Below are positions 17,397-25,906 of a stretch of DNA of 64,000 bases, in pieces. The notes below the pieces were generated by a model that did no database searches, had not been told where the DNA came from, and saw only the letters and a list, made by a program, of their open reading frames with translations. Source of the stretch: Butyrivibrio sp. FCS014. GTDB lineage: Bacteria > Bacillota > Clostridia > Lachnospirales > Lachnospiraceae. Position numbers and translations under genes: made by a program. Where the stretch lies: positions 1 to 64,000 of the forward strand of contig NZ_JAHA01000006.1 in NCBI RefSeq assembly GCF_000526935.1, in the 5' to 3' direction. Position 1 is the stretch's first letter, and each line of letters starts with the position of its first letter.

Positions 17397-18041
17397 TTAT
17401 TTCAGTACGCTGTAGCCGAAGCTGTTAACCAGGGCATCGATCTTGATTCCCTTCTTGCAAAGAGGGCAATCGGCAGGTGAGTAGTAGTTGTATTCGGGAA
17501 GATCATCCGGTGAGAATACCGAGATTACAGGCATTCCGGAAACTTCCTTAACGGCACTGAAGATAGCGCAGGCGCCTGAGACATTGGCACCGTAGTAGCG
17601 CACACCGGACATCATCTCTTCAAGGGAGATACCGGTTGTAAGTGATCCCATAAGGATCAGAGTATGTTTGCCTCTGATGGCAAGCTGAAGGTTGTCTCTG
17701 AAGATAAGCTGTCCACCCGGGGAATATTCCGGTGAAAGGACATATACTGTCCTGTGAGCATTGTAATTAAGGACACCGGCCTTTGTCAGTTCCTCGGCAA
17801 GATATGTACCGATTACCTCAGTTCCGTCGCAGCAAAGGATAGTGTCAACAGGAGTGGAAATGGTGTAGTGCATAGCCAGAATGGAAGCAACTCCATGGGC
17901 TTCGCTGCATCGGGTCTTCATGGTTCCCATTTCCATATAGTTGGTAATGTGAGAATGGTTGGTTGCAAAATGTCCGGGAATGATCTTCAGTGTAACATTC
18001 GCATTAAGCTTGGCCGGAATTTTGGTATAGTCGTTGAGCAT
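17397..18041 (-). CDS. Phosphoribosyltransferase-like protein (orotate PRTase-related)
   Basis: 214 residues. The core VDTILCCDGTEVIGTYLAEELTKAG and HTLILMGSLTTGISLEEMMSGVRYYGA resembles the PRPP-binding loop region of type I phosphoribosyltransferases. However, the acidic-pair signature of true OPRT (DDVxTTG) is altered to MGSLTTG. A C-terminal CPLCKKG pair of cysteines may bind metal. It may be a non-catalytic or diverged PRTase; it is not next to pyrimidine genes, so I do not assign pyrE. Confidence 0.6.
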   Translation of the reverse strand: MLNDYTKIPAKLNANVTLKIIPGHFATNHSHITNYMEMGTMKTRCSEAHGVASILAMHYTISTPVDTILCCDGTEVIGTYLAEELTKAGVLNYNAHRTVYVLSPEYSPGGQLIFRDNLQLAIRGKHTLILMGSLTTGISLEEMMSGVRYYGANVSGACAIFSAVKEVSGMPVISVFSPDDLPEYNYYSPADCPLCKKGIKIDALVNSFGYSVLK

Positions 18042-18110
18042 TGACCGAACCCCCTTTTTCTTTTAGTATATCATTTTTTCACGCAGAATAAAAAAGGAAT
18101 TGACGATTTT

Positions 18111-18530
18111 TTATTTATATTCTGTGGAATAATAAGGGAGTATAAGGTTCTCTCCGGCATTTATCCTTCCGTCTTCCCTAAGGTTGTTGATGGAGGAAAT
18201 CTCAGACATAAAGGAATCTACGTCTGCGTAGTGACCTTCAGGTATATTGGCATTTGCAATGTCCCACAGTGTATCGCCGCTGTGAACAGTGATCTGTCTG
18301 TAGTACTTGTACTCCGGAGTGAATGTATTTGAAGCAGCACCGGAGGTAAGAGTCATAATGATGAATACTGTGGTTGCTATGATAACAGCGATGATACCTG
18401 CCAGTGCCATCCTCTGGCGGCGTACGATTCTCATGCGTCTTCTCTTGTTGTTCATGATCCTGATCTCGCTGTCTGATACAAATCTGGGGTCGTTATAAAG
18501 CATTGCGGCTTTCATAAGGGCTTCACTCAT
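18111..18530 (-). CDS. Membrane-anchored LysM-domain protein
   Basis: 139 residues. The cytosolic N-terminus is very basic (NNKRRRMRIVRRQRM), followed by one transmembrane helix (about residues 42-62). A single LysM module sits outside (ITVHSGDTLWDIANANIPEG...INNLREDGRINAGENLILP). LysM binds peptidoglycan. The layout (short N-terminus, one helix, one LysM) is that of YneA-type division inhibitors, which usually lie next to lexA; lexA is not here, so that role is only a possibility. Confidence 0.82.
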   Translation of the reverse strand: MSEALMKAAMLYNDPRFVSDSEIRIMNNKRRRMRIVRRQRMALAGIIAVIIATTVFIIMTLTSGAASNTFTPEYKYYRQITVHSGDTLWDIANANIPEGHYADVDSFMSEISSINNLREDGRINAGENLILPYYSTEYK

Positions 18531-18718
18531 TTTTCATACCTCCTAAGTCTTACTTTTCGTAATATTTGTTCGATCTCTTGCTTTTTTCTATGCTCTGATT
18601 ATGCACTCTAATGTGTGTCATAAATTACCCTTGTATTTTTATGCGGGAAGTCTTATTATTTTTTCATGCATGATTTATTACGTTAAAGCAGGAAATAGTA
18701 ATTTAGGAGGAATTAGTA

Positions 18719-19705
18719 ATGAGTACAAGAATTGGAATACTTGGTTACGGTAACCTTGGACGTGGCGTAGAACTGGCTGTCAATGCGGCTCCTGACATGG
18801 AACTGGTTGCTGTATTTACAAGAAGAGATCCATCCACACTTACCATAAAGACACAGGGTGTACCTGTTGTATCAGTTAATGATGTTGCAGACTGGAAGGA
18901 CAAGATCGATGTTATGATCCTCTGCGGAGGCAGTGCGACAGATCTTCCCACTCAGACACCTGAGTATGCTAAGCTCTTCAACGTGGTTGACAGCTTTGAC
19001 ACCCACGCAAGGATTCCCGAGCACTTTGCAAATGTTGACAAGAACGCACAGGAAGCCGGCAAGGTTGCCGTTATCTCCTGCGGATGGGATCCCGGAATGT
19101 TCTCACTGGCAAGAGTTTATGCAAATGCCATACTTCCCGACGGCAAGGATTACACTTTCTGGGGCAAGGGCGTATCCCAGGGCCACTCAGATGCGATCCG
19201 CCGCGTAAAGGGTGTTAAGAATGCCAAGCAGTACACTATCCCCGTTGAGAGCGCACTGGAGGCAGTAAGAAACGGCGAGAACCCTGAGCTTACAACAAGA
19301 CAGAAACACACAAGAGAGTGCTTCGTTGTTCTTGAAGAAGGCGCAGATGCAGCAGCTGTAGAGAAAGAGATCAAGGAAATGCCCAACTACTTTGCTGATT
19401 ATGACACAACAGTTCATTTCATCAGCGAAGAGGAGCTTTTAAAGAACCACAGCGGAATGGCTCACGGCGGTTTCGTATTCAGAAGCGGCAAGACAGGAGC
19501 TGACAAGGAGCACAATCACATCATTGAGTACAGCCTCAAGCTCGATTCAAACCCTGAGTTCACCACCAGCGTTCTTGTGGCTGTTGCAAGAGCAGCATTC
19601 CGTATGTCAAACGAAGGGCAGAAGGGCTGCAAGACAATCCTTGATATCCCTCCGGCATATCTTTCAGACAAGAGCGGAGAGGACTTAAGAGCACATCTTC
19701 TGTAA
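18719..19705 (+). CDS. ddh: meso-Diaminopimelate D-dehydrogenase
   Basis: 328 residues, the usual length. The Rossmann motif GILGYGNLGRGVELAV is at the N-terminus. Other family stretches are LCGGSATDLPTQTPEYAKLFNVVDSFDTHARIPEH, VISCGWDPGMFSLARVYANAILPDG, and GVSQGHSDAIRRVKGVKNAKQYTIP. It aminates L-2-amino-6-oxopimelate with NADPH and ammonia to give meso-DAP in one step, bypassing the acylated route. TTAGGAGGAATTAGTA precedes the ATG. It is monocistronic with a strong terminator. DapF, 40 kb away, provides another route to the same product. Confidence 0.95.
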   Translation: MSTRIGILGYGNLGRGVELAVNAAPDMELVAVFTRRDPSTLTIKTQGVPVVSVNDVADWKDKIDVMILCGGSATDLPTQTPEYAKLFNVVDSFDTHARIPEHFANVDKNAQEAGKVAVISCGWDPGMFSLARVYANAILPDGKDYTFWGKGVSQGHSDAIRRVKGVKNAKQYTIPVESALEAVRNGENPELTTRQKHTRECFVVLEEGADAAAVEKEIKEMPNYFADYDTTVHFISEEELLKNHSGMAHGGFVFRSGKTGADKEHNHIIEYSLKLDSNPEFTTSVLVAVARAAFRMSNEGQKGCKTILDIPPAYLSDKSGEDLRAHLL

Positions 19706-19758
19706 TCGGAAATCGGATAATATGAATTAAACCGTGGCATTAAAATGTGATAAAATTA

Positions 19759-19802
19759 ATTGGTACACCATAAACATATATGTGGTGTACCAATTTTTTT
19801 CT
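19759..19802 (+). terminator. Terminator of ddh
   Basis: ATTGGTACACCA and TGGTGTACCAAT form a perfect 12-bp stem followed by seven or more T. It ends directly upstream of the membrane LuxR-type gene. Confidence 0.9.
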
Positions 19803-19818
19803 TTCTTACCAGGGAGGA

Positions 19819-21306
19819 ATGGCATTGAAGGACATGAATACCCGGGCAAATCGGATTGATCCAAGGATCTATGCGGCACTTATATTTGCTGCATATCTTT
19901 TTATGTATATCACAACCGCTTCCGGGGCCAACAGGGATTCAGCGGGAATTCTGGCTGAAACCCAGAGGGTCGTCTATTACTATGCCGATCAACTGCTACT
20001 GGTGGCGGGGCTGTTGGTATTCGGTTTTTTGTGGGACAGGATCAACAACACCGCCGGATGGATAGTGCTATCGCTGGCCTGCGCTGCTTATCTTATCTGT
20101 TTTTTTGTATATATGCTCAATGGAGGATGGATATCCTACGGGATAATGGCTCCGGTGATGTTTCTTGCAATGGGTATCATAGGTGCGGGGGTAAATTACT
20201 ACCTGTCATATAGCCTGGCCCCAGGAAAAGAAACAGGACGGATCGTCACTCTGGGTGCAGCCATTGCCTTTTTGGCCCAGTATATCTTTCAGATTCTTCT
20301 GGACAACGGGGTGTTAGTTCTTACACTGATAACCATAACTACTGTTATTGTATATGCTTTCCTAAAATGGGAAACCGGGAATGAAAACCGGGTGATTCCC
20401 AGTGCGGTATCACAGGACAAATGCCAGGTAAATTCAGATAATTGCAGATATATTAATAAAAGATTTAATTACTCAATAATCGTGCTTTTGCTTCTTATCA
20501 TTTTAGCTCAATCCTATGACAGCAGATTGCTTCTTATGATAGTAAAGAATCCGGGGGCGTCCATCACACCCTATTCCTGGCCGAGGATCTTTGTGATACT
20601 GGGCTATTGTATCCTTGGAATGGCCTTTGACTTTGGCGGGATAAGGATTGCGAATGTAACATGCTTTGCAATGTCCCTGTGGATGTTGATAAATCCTGTT
20701 TTATTTGCGGAAAATCCCGGAAGCACACTGAATATGTGCATCTTTTACACCTTTGTAGGCATGGTGATCTGCTATATGTACATTATTTTCTGGAGTATAG
20801 CGCCATACACAAAAAGACCGGCTTTAAATGCCAGCATGGGAAGAGTGATAGACGGAAGTTTTGGAGTCATTTCTGCGCTGCTTCCATGGGAGAGCATGTC
20901 CGAGAGCGCTGTAATGATCATCAGTATCCTGTCAGTATCTTTGATGGCTGTGGCCTTACTTGTGAGCGGAGTTATACCAAAGCCAAAGGAGACAGAACCG
21001 GCAAGAGAATCCGAGGAATCGGAGCTTTCTTTGGAAAAGGAAGATATGACAGAAGTCAAGGTTACTGAAGATGATGCCTTTGAGATCATTGCGGGGAAAT
21101 ACGATTTTACAGACAGAGAAAAGGAGATTTTCAGAAAACTTGTCCTTACCGAAGATTCAGGACAGGAGATATCGGATGAAATGTATATATCAAGGCGCGT
21201 ATATCAGCGTCATGTGGCAACTTTGTACGGAAAAACCGGGGCGAAGAGCCGCGTTGGACTGTATCAGATCTACCACGATACCATGATGAGTCAACTTAAT
21301 GCCTGA
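19819..21306 (+). CDS. Membrane-embedded LuxR-type transcription regulator (12-TM-like sensor plus HTH)
   Basis: About 495 residues. The first ~390 carry some 10-12 hydrophobic helices in an MFS-like arrangement. After a charged linker (EPARESEESELSLEKED), the C-terminus DFTDREKEIFRKLVLTEDSGQEISDEMYISRRVYQRHVATLYGKTGAKSRVGLYQI is a LuxR/FixJ-type helix-turn-helix. The start is uncertain: ATG 19819, TTG 19825 and ATG 19834 are all in frame near the GGGAGG at 19812-19817. A membrane protein acting directly on DNA is inferred from the fusion. The following secreted-protein cluster is the obvious candidate target, from position only. Confidence 0.82.
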   Translation: MALKDMNTRANRIDPRIYAALIFAAYLFMYITTASGANRDSAGILAETQRVVYYYADQLLLVAGLLVFGFLWDRINNTAGWIVLSLACAAYLICFFVYMLNGGWISYGIMAPVMFLAMGIIGAGVNYYLSYSLAPGKETGRIVTLGAAIAFLAQYIFQILLDNGVLVLTLITITTVIVYAFLKWETGNENRVIPSAVSQDKCQVNSDNCRYINKRFNYSIIVLLLLIILAQSYDSRLLLMIVKNPGASITPYSWPRIFVILGYCILGMAFDFGGIRIANVTCFAMSLWMLINPVLFAENPGSTLNMCIFYTFVGMVICYMYIIFWSIAPYTKRPALNASMGRVIDGSFGVISALLPWESMSESAVMIISILSVSLMAVALLVSGVIPKPKETEPARESEESELSLEKEDMTEVKVTEDDAFEIIAGKYDFTDREKEIFRKLVLTEDSGQEISDEMYISRRVYQRHVATLYGKTGAKSRVGLYQIYHDTMMSQLNA

Positions 21307-21337
21307 TAGAATATCTCGTGATATATATTACGGATAA

Positions 21338-21376
21338 GAAAGAATGAAGTCATTTTCTGACTTCATTCTTTTTTTA
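21338..21376 (+). terminator. Terminator after the membrane LuxR-type gene
   Basis: AAAGAATGAAGTCA and TGACTTCATTCTTT form a 14-bp perfect stem followed by a T-run. The downstream lipoprotein cluster therefore needs its own promoter in 21377-21496. Confidence 0.88.
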
Positions 21377-21496
21377 TTTATTGTTTTCTAAATGTTTAAG
21401 CTTTACGGGTGTTTGGCACATGTGTGACCTCTTTTTACAATACGCATTTTTGTAAAATAGTATTGTGGTTTTTTGTTACAAAAAAGAGGTGTACCT

Positions 21497-22030
21497 GTGA
21501 GAAAAACACTCTGTGTAAATTTGGCATTACTGCTGATAGTTTCTGTTGTTACAGGATGCGGACAGGAAGCGTCCGATGAGGCTTCGCAAGATGCGGGGAA
21601 TGAAATATCACTTCAAATATCGGAAAAAATACCCCGGGTCAACGAAACTGAGGAACCTGTGGCTTTTTCCGGCAGGTGGAGAATGACCTACGGGGAAATG
21701 AGCTCTGACCCCGAGGTGGACCTGGCCATGCCGGGGTTGTCTTATTTTGAATTCTCAGGGGGAAACAAAGTTAAATTCCAGTTTTCGTTTGAGTACATTC
21801 AATACTTTGTAAAAGAAGGAGAATATACACTTGTTGAGGAGTCTATGTATGAGGATACCAATAATAACGGATGGTATTACATAATTGATGCCGACAACGA
21901 GCTGGAAGATCAGACATACGATCATTTTATATGCCGTTTTACAAAGGCCGGTGATGGGATAATGGCAGTCATAAGTGGAGAAGGTGAGTCCACAGTGTAT
22001 ACATGCTTCTATGAAAAAGCAGAAGAATAA
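21497..22030 (+). CDS. Hypothetical lipoprotein
   Basis: 177 residues starting at GTG 21497 (AAGAGGTG upstream). The lipoprotein signal peptide LALLLIVSVVTGC gives a Cys at about residue 19. The mature part is acidic, with an aromatic beta-rich core (FSGRWRMTYGEM, YFEFSGGNKVKFQFSFEYIQYFVKEGEYTL) that looks like a small lipocalin-like or beta-sandwich fold. No catalytic residues are evident. It is the first gene of a four-gene run of exported proteins; its stop abuts the next open frame. Confidence 0.75.
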   Translation: MRKTLCVNLALLLIVSVVTGCGQEASDEASQDAGNEISLQISEKIPRVNETEEPVAFSGRWRMTYGEMSSDPEVDLAMPGLSYFEFSGGNKVKFQFSFEYIQYFVKEGEYTLVEESMYEDTNNNGWYYIIDADNELEDQTYDHFICRFTKAGDGIMAVISGEGESTVYTCFYEKAEE

Positions 22031-22060
22031 ATGTTGGAAAAGGAGATATCGAGCACTATG

Positions 22061-24334
22061 TCAAAAAGAAAATCGGTTTTAGCTGTTTGCCTGTCTGTTC
22101 TTATGCTCTCCTCCATATTTGCCGGATGCGGTGAAAAGGAATATGACAGCTATAGCCTGGGCGAGAACAAAGCTTCGGATTCTGTATTTGGTACAGAAAC
22201 AACTACCGGTTCTGAGAGTTCCGGGAGCGGAAGCGTATTTGGAGACAGCACTGCCTCTGCAGATGAGGAGGATGAATACGCAGACCATGAAGAAGAGGAC
22301 TCTATCTTCGGAACCTCGGATGAAGATGATGGCTCTTTTGTCGTAAATGACGGACCTGTCGAGGGTAAACAGCTGACTGAAGCCGATATCCAGGCCATGA
22401 ATAACAACAAGGCCATTATTGTCCGCTCCAACAACGGCTATGTGTCCACACTGGTAGGAAGATATTACAACAAAAAGATAAAGGTCGTTCCGGGAGAAAT
22501 GGTGACTGCGGAAGATGCCATAGAATCACTGAACGGGATTGCTGATCTTTTGGGACTGCAGGAGGGGACAGAGTTCTTCTGTTCCGATATGGGCCAGGAC
22601 GGAGCCAAATACACCTACATCGCCTATCAGCAAAGAGACGGGCAGTCCACTATCTTTAACGCAACGCTCCACATAGTTATAGATCCTGAAGGGTATCCCT
22701 GCGCAGTTTCCTCATCGTTTACAACAGCACTGGGAGAATCCATACAGGGCACACCTCTTTCCAAGGAAGAGGTCCTGGCGAAGGTCATTGAAATGGATGA
22801 GCCTGGTGCCCATTACTATCCCGAGGCTACAGCAGAAGCCAAAATATGGGTCGCCGCCACTGAGACTATCGAGAACTGCTATGTTTTCTTCAAGGATAAT
22901 CCTCTAATAGATGAAAGTTTTGAGGCCATGAGGTACATAGCTGTTTACTTCAGTAAGGACGGAAAGAACCTGTTCTGGTATCTGCCGACTGCCACTCTGG
23001 GAGTTGAAGCCGACACCTCGTATTACAACAATGACGACTACTTCAAGGGAATGCAGGCAACCACCTGGAGCGGGAGCGTCAATTTCCTGAATGGCGGAAA
23101 CCTTGATGTGACCATTAATGTGGCCTATAACCCAAACGACGGAATGTACTACATGATGGATCTTGAAAGAAAGATCGCTGTGGCTGACTGCTACGACTTC
23201 CTGTATAAGGGAGCCACTCTTACTTTCCTTAAAAGCAAGGATAATACCTGGGACGAAAGAGATATAGCCGCGATGTACAACTACGAGTGTGCCTATGATG
23301 CCTATAAGGCTATAGGAATAAAATCACCGGACGGTTTTTCTACACCGATCCTGCTTCTTAGGAAGTACTGCAATCAAAATCAGGAGGGAATAGAGAATGC
23401 CTGCTACATGGCCAAGTACTTCGGCTGGTTCACCTTCTGCTATTGTGAGGTTCTGGATATCAGCTATGACCTTGATGTTGTGGGTCATGAGTACACTCAC
23501 GCTGTGACAGAATCCTGTATCCTTGGCAATAACTATATGAATGATGCGGGAGCCATCAATGAATCGTATTCAGATGTAATGGGAAATATCATCGAATATA
23601 TGTATAACAGGACGTCCGATAAACAGTGGCTGTCAGCAGAGATGAGCGGTGAGACCAACAGAAATATGTCTAATCCCATTGAGTACCATCAGCCTGACAG
23701 GATAGGAGGAGCCTACTACATAAGAAATGTCGAAGTTCCCAATCAGAACTTTAACGACACCGGTGGAGTTCACATAAACTCAGGAATTCCGAATCTGGCA
23801 GCCGTTCTCATATATCAGGCCGGTATGAGCCTTGATACTATGTTTGACCTGTACTACACCTCTATGCAGGTTCTTACTCCGGCAAACAGCTACGAGGACA
23901 TATATGCGGCTCTGATCTACAGTGCAAGAGCAAACGGCTATGACCAATATGAGGACATTATTACAAAAGCCTTTACCCAGGTGGGGGTTCTTAGTGATAA
24001 GACCAGGCAGCAGCTCGAGGAGGAGATCCCGCAGGGCTGCGGAAAAGCTGAGATCAAGGTAGTTAACTATGGCTATGAAAACGTGCTGTTCAGGCTGCTG
24101 GTCTACGATACCGGAGGCAAATTCCTTGGCTTTTCCTTCCCTGATAAGAACGGGATCATTTCCATTGCACTTCCCGAAGGCAATTATCTGTTCAATATAC
24201 AGGCCATAAATACCCAGTCCAATCAATCCGGAGATTATGTATTCGGAAGCAGCGGTTGGGAATATAACAACGGCAGGAATGCAGCGGTGGTCACCATAAC
24301 CAATGGAAAGCTGCTTACGCTTCCGGATGCCTGA
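22061..24334 (+). CDS. M4-family (thermolysin-like) zinc metallopeptidase lipoprotein
   Basis: 757 residues from ATG 22061 (an in-frame ATG at 22031 would lengthen the leader). The lipobox is IFAGC. A low-complexity acidic linker precedes an FTP/propeptide-like region. The catalytic domain has VGHEYTHAVTE (HExxH zinc ligands and catalytic Glu), GAINESYSDVMGNIIEYM (third ligand Glu), and GGVHINSGIPNLAAVLIYQ (His of the thermolysin active site). All key residues are present. After the catalytic part is a C-terminal beta domain (EIKVVNYGYENVLFRLLVYD). It would act outside the cell on protein or peptide substrates. The residues after the lipobox (EYDSYSLGE) resemble those of the lipoprotein at 25906. 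Confidence 0.88.
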   Translation, partial: SKRKSVLAVCLSVLMLSSIFAGCGEKEYDSYSLGENKASDSVFGTETTTGSESSGSGSVFGDSTASADEEDEYADHEEEDSIFGTSDEDDGSFVVNDGPVEGKQLTEADIQAMNNNKAIIVRSNNGYVSTLVGRYYNKKIKVVPGEMVTAEDAIESLNGIADLLGLQEGTEFFCSDMGQDGAKYTYIAYQQRDGQSTIFNATLHIVIDPEGYPCAVSSSFTTALGESIQGTPLSKEEVLAKVIEMDEPGAHYYPEATAEAKIWVAATETIENCYVFFKDNPLIDESFEAMRYIAVYFSKDGKNLFWYLPTATLGVEADTSYYNNDDYFKGMQATTWSGSVNFLNGGNLDVTINVAYNPNDGMYYMMDLERKIAVADCYDFLYKGATLTFLKSKDNTWDERDIAAMYNYECAYDAYKAIGIKSPDGFSTPILLLRKYCNQNQEGIENACYMAKYFGWFTFCYCEVLDISYDLDVVGHEYTHAVTESCILGNNYMNDAGAINESYSDVMGNIIEYMYNRTSDKQWLSAEMSGETNRNMSNPIEYHQPDRIGGAYYIRNVEVPNQNFNDTGGVHINSGIPNLAAVLIYQAGMSLDTMFDLYYTSMQVLTPANSYEDIYAALIYSARANGYDQYEDIITKAFTQVGVLSDKTRQQLEEEIPQGCGKAEIKVVNYGYENVLFRLLVYDTGGKFLGFSFPDKNGIISIALPEGNYLFNIQAINTQSNQSGDYVFGSSGWEYNNGRNAAVVTITNGKLLTLPDA

Positions 24335-24352
24335 TGATAGGAGGATAACAAT

Positions 24353-25906
24353 ATGTTCTGTGCTAATTGCGGAAAAGAGATACCTGAAGGAGCTAAATTC
24401 TGTACCAACTGCGGAACCCCTGTAGCGGGGGTACAGGCAGCATCTGAGCCGACACCTCAGCCAGCGCCTGAGCCGACACCACAACCGACTCCACAGACGG
24501 CACCTGAGTCGACACCTCAGCCTGCGCCTGAGCCAGCGCCACAGCCGACTTCACAGCCAACACCGCAGCCTACACCGCAACCGGCTCCACAGCCTACGCC
24601 GCAACCGGGACCACAGCCAGCGCCGCAACCGGCACCACAGCCAGCGCCGCAACCGGCAGCACCTGCTGTGAAGACGGGGCTTCCCATTAGTAAGCCTGTT
24701 ATCGGAGCAATCGCCGGCGCCGTTCTTATAATTGTCATTATTGCGGTTGTTGTGGCTACAAGAGGAGGCGTTAAGTATAACGATCCGGAAAAAGCACCTG
24801 TCACTCAGACAGCCATCGCCGGGTACGAGGCATTTTCTTCCGATAAGCTGGATATTTCCTTCCTGTATCCTTCTTCTGCCCAGATAAGGGACAACGGGGC
24901 AAAGGGTGTGTATGTCTACACCTCAGGAAACCAGGGAATTCCGTATATTCAGATTGAAAACAAAAAAGGCAGCGTTAAGACTGATGCATACTTTAAGGAT
25001 TATAAGAAGACTCTTTTGAAGGATTTCAGTGACGCTAACGTATCCAATATCAACAAGGTGGATATAACAGACAAGACCCTGTACATGATGAGAAGCTCTG
25101 TGTTTGTTGATGGGGCGGATCAGGTGATAGACAGATATATAGAGCAGTACAAGAACAGAACCATCATCTACACCGTTAAGAGTTATTCAGAGGGAAGTGA
25201 AGATCTGGCCCTTAAAGCAATTGTTGAGAGTCTTCGGCCGGATGATGGCGCCTATGCGGCTCTTGCAGGAAGCAGCGGAACAGGGACCTTTGGAGGAGAT
25301 GAAACTCAGATCGACGTGGCTGATGGAGAAGAGTCAGAAGATATAGAAGATACCGGGGAGGACGATGGCGTCATCATGCCCGGAGATCCCGGAGACGAGG
25401 GCAGCGAAATAGATATGGGAGATTTCGGCGATGAAGAGACCGGCGAAGACCTTCAGGGGACCGGAGACTTCCAGCAGATCACTGCTCCTGATTATAGCTT
25501 TGGATTTATGGCAGAATCCACCCTAATAGAGAATGTGACCTATGAGCAGGGCAGTGTCCAGGTCTATCCCAAAGGAATGGGCAGCGAATCCAATGTGGCA
25601 ATATTTGTAGCCAAGAATGACTACCATGACCAGGGGATAACCACAGCCAAGGATTTCATCACCGCCTATACCGATGGAGTAAAGAGCAATGGAGGAAATC
25701 CTTCCTTCTACAGCATAGACGGAGCATACTTTAAGTTCGAAGGTACCCAGACTCTCCACGACGGAACCTGGGGAGACACTCTTTGGGCAACAGCAGACAA
25801 TAACGGATATATCTACACCATCTATTACGACTATGAGGGAAGCAATGCCGAATTGTACAATACTCTGGCATACGAGATCATGTATTCCTTTATGGTTTCA
25901 CAATAA
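24353..25906 (+). CDS. Zinc-ribbon, proline-rich, single-pass membrane protein with exported domain
   Basis: 517 residues. The N-terminal zinc ribbon is MFCANCGKEIPEGAKFCTNCGTPV (two CxxC pairs). A ~75-residue tract of Pro with Gln, Glu, Ala and Thr follows, then one transmembrane helix (about residues 120-139). The rest is a large outer region with two alike halves (KLDISFLYPSSAQIRDNGAKGVYVY and YSFGFMAESTLIENVTYEQGSVQVYPKG) joined by an acidic linker. The halves probably adopt the same small alpha-beta fold, a duplication within the gene. It starts 18 bp after the metallopeptidase stop and overlaps the next start by one base. Function unknown. Confidence 0.75.
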   Translation: MFCANCGKEIPEGAKFCTNCGTPVAGVQAASEPTPQPAPEPTPQPTPQTAPESTPQPAPEPAPQPTSQPTPQPTPQPAPQPTPQPGPQPAPQPAPQPAPQPAAPAVKTGLPISKPVIGAIAGAVLIIVIIAVVVATRGGVKYNDPEKAPVTQTAIAGYEAFSSDKLDISFLYPSSAQIRDNGAKGVYVYTSGNQGIPYIQIENKKGSVKTDAYFKDYKKTLLKDFSDANVSNINKVDITDKTLYMMRSSVFVDGADQVIDRYIEQYKNRTIIYTVKSYSEGSEDLALKAIVESLRPDDGAYAALAGSSGTGTFGGDETQIDVADGEESEDIEDTGEDDGVIMPGDPGDEGSEIDMGDFGDEETGEDLQGTGDFQQITAPDYSFGFMAESTLIENVTYEQGSVQVYPKGMGSESNVAIFVAKNDYHDQGITTAKDFITAYTDGVKSNGGNPSFYSIDGAYFKFEGTQTLHDGTWGDTLWATADNNGYIYTIYYDYEGSNAELYNTLAYEIMYSFMVSQ

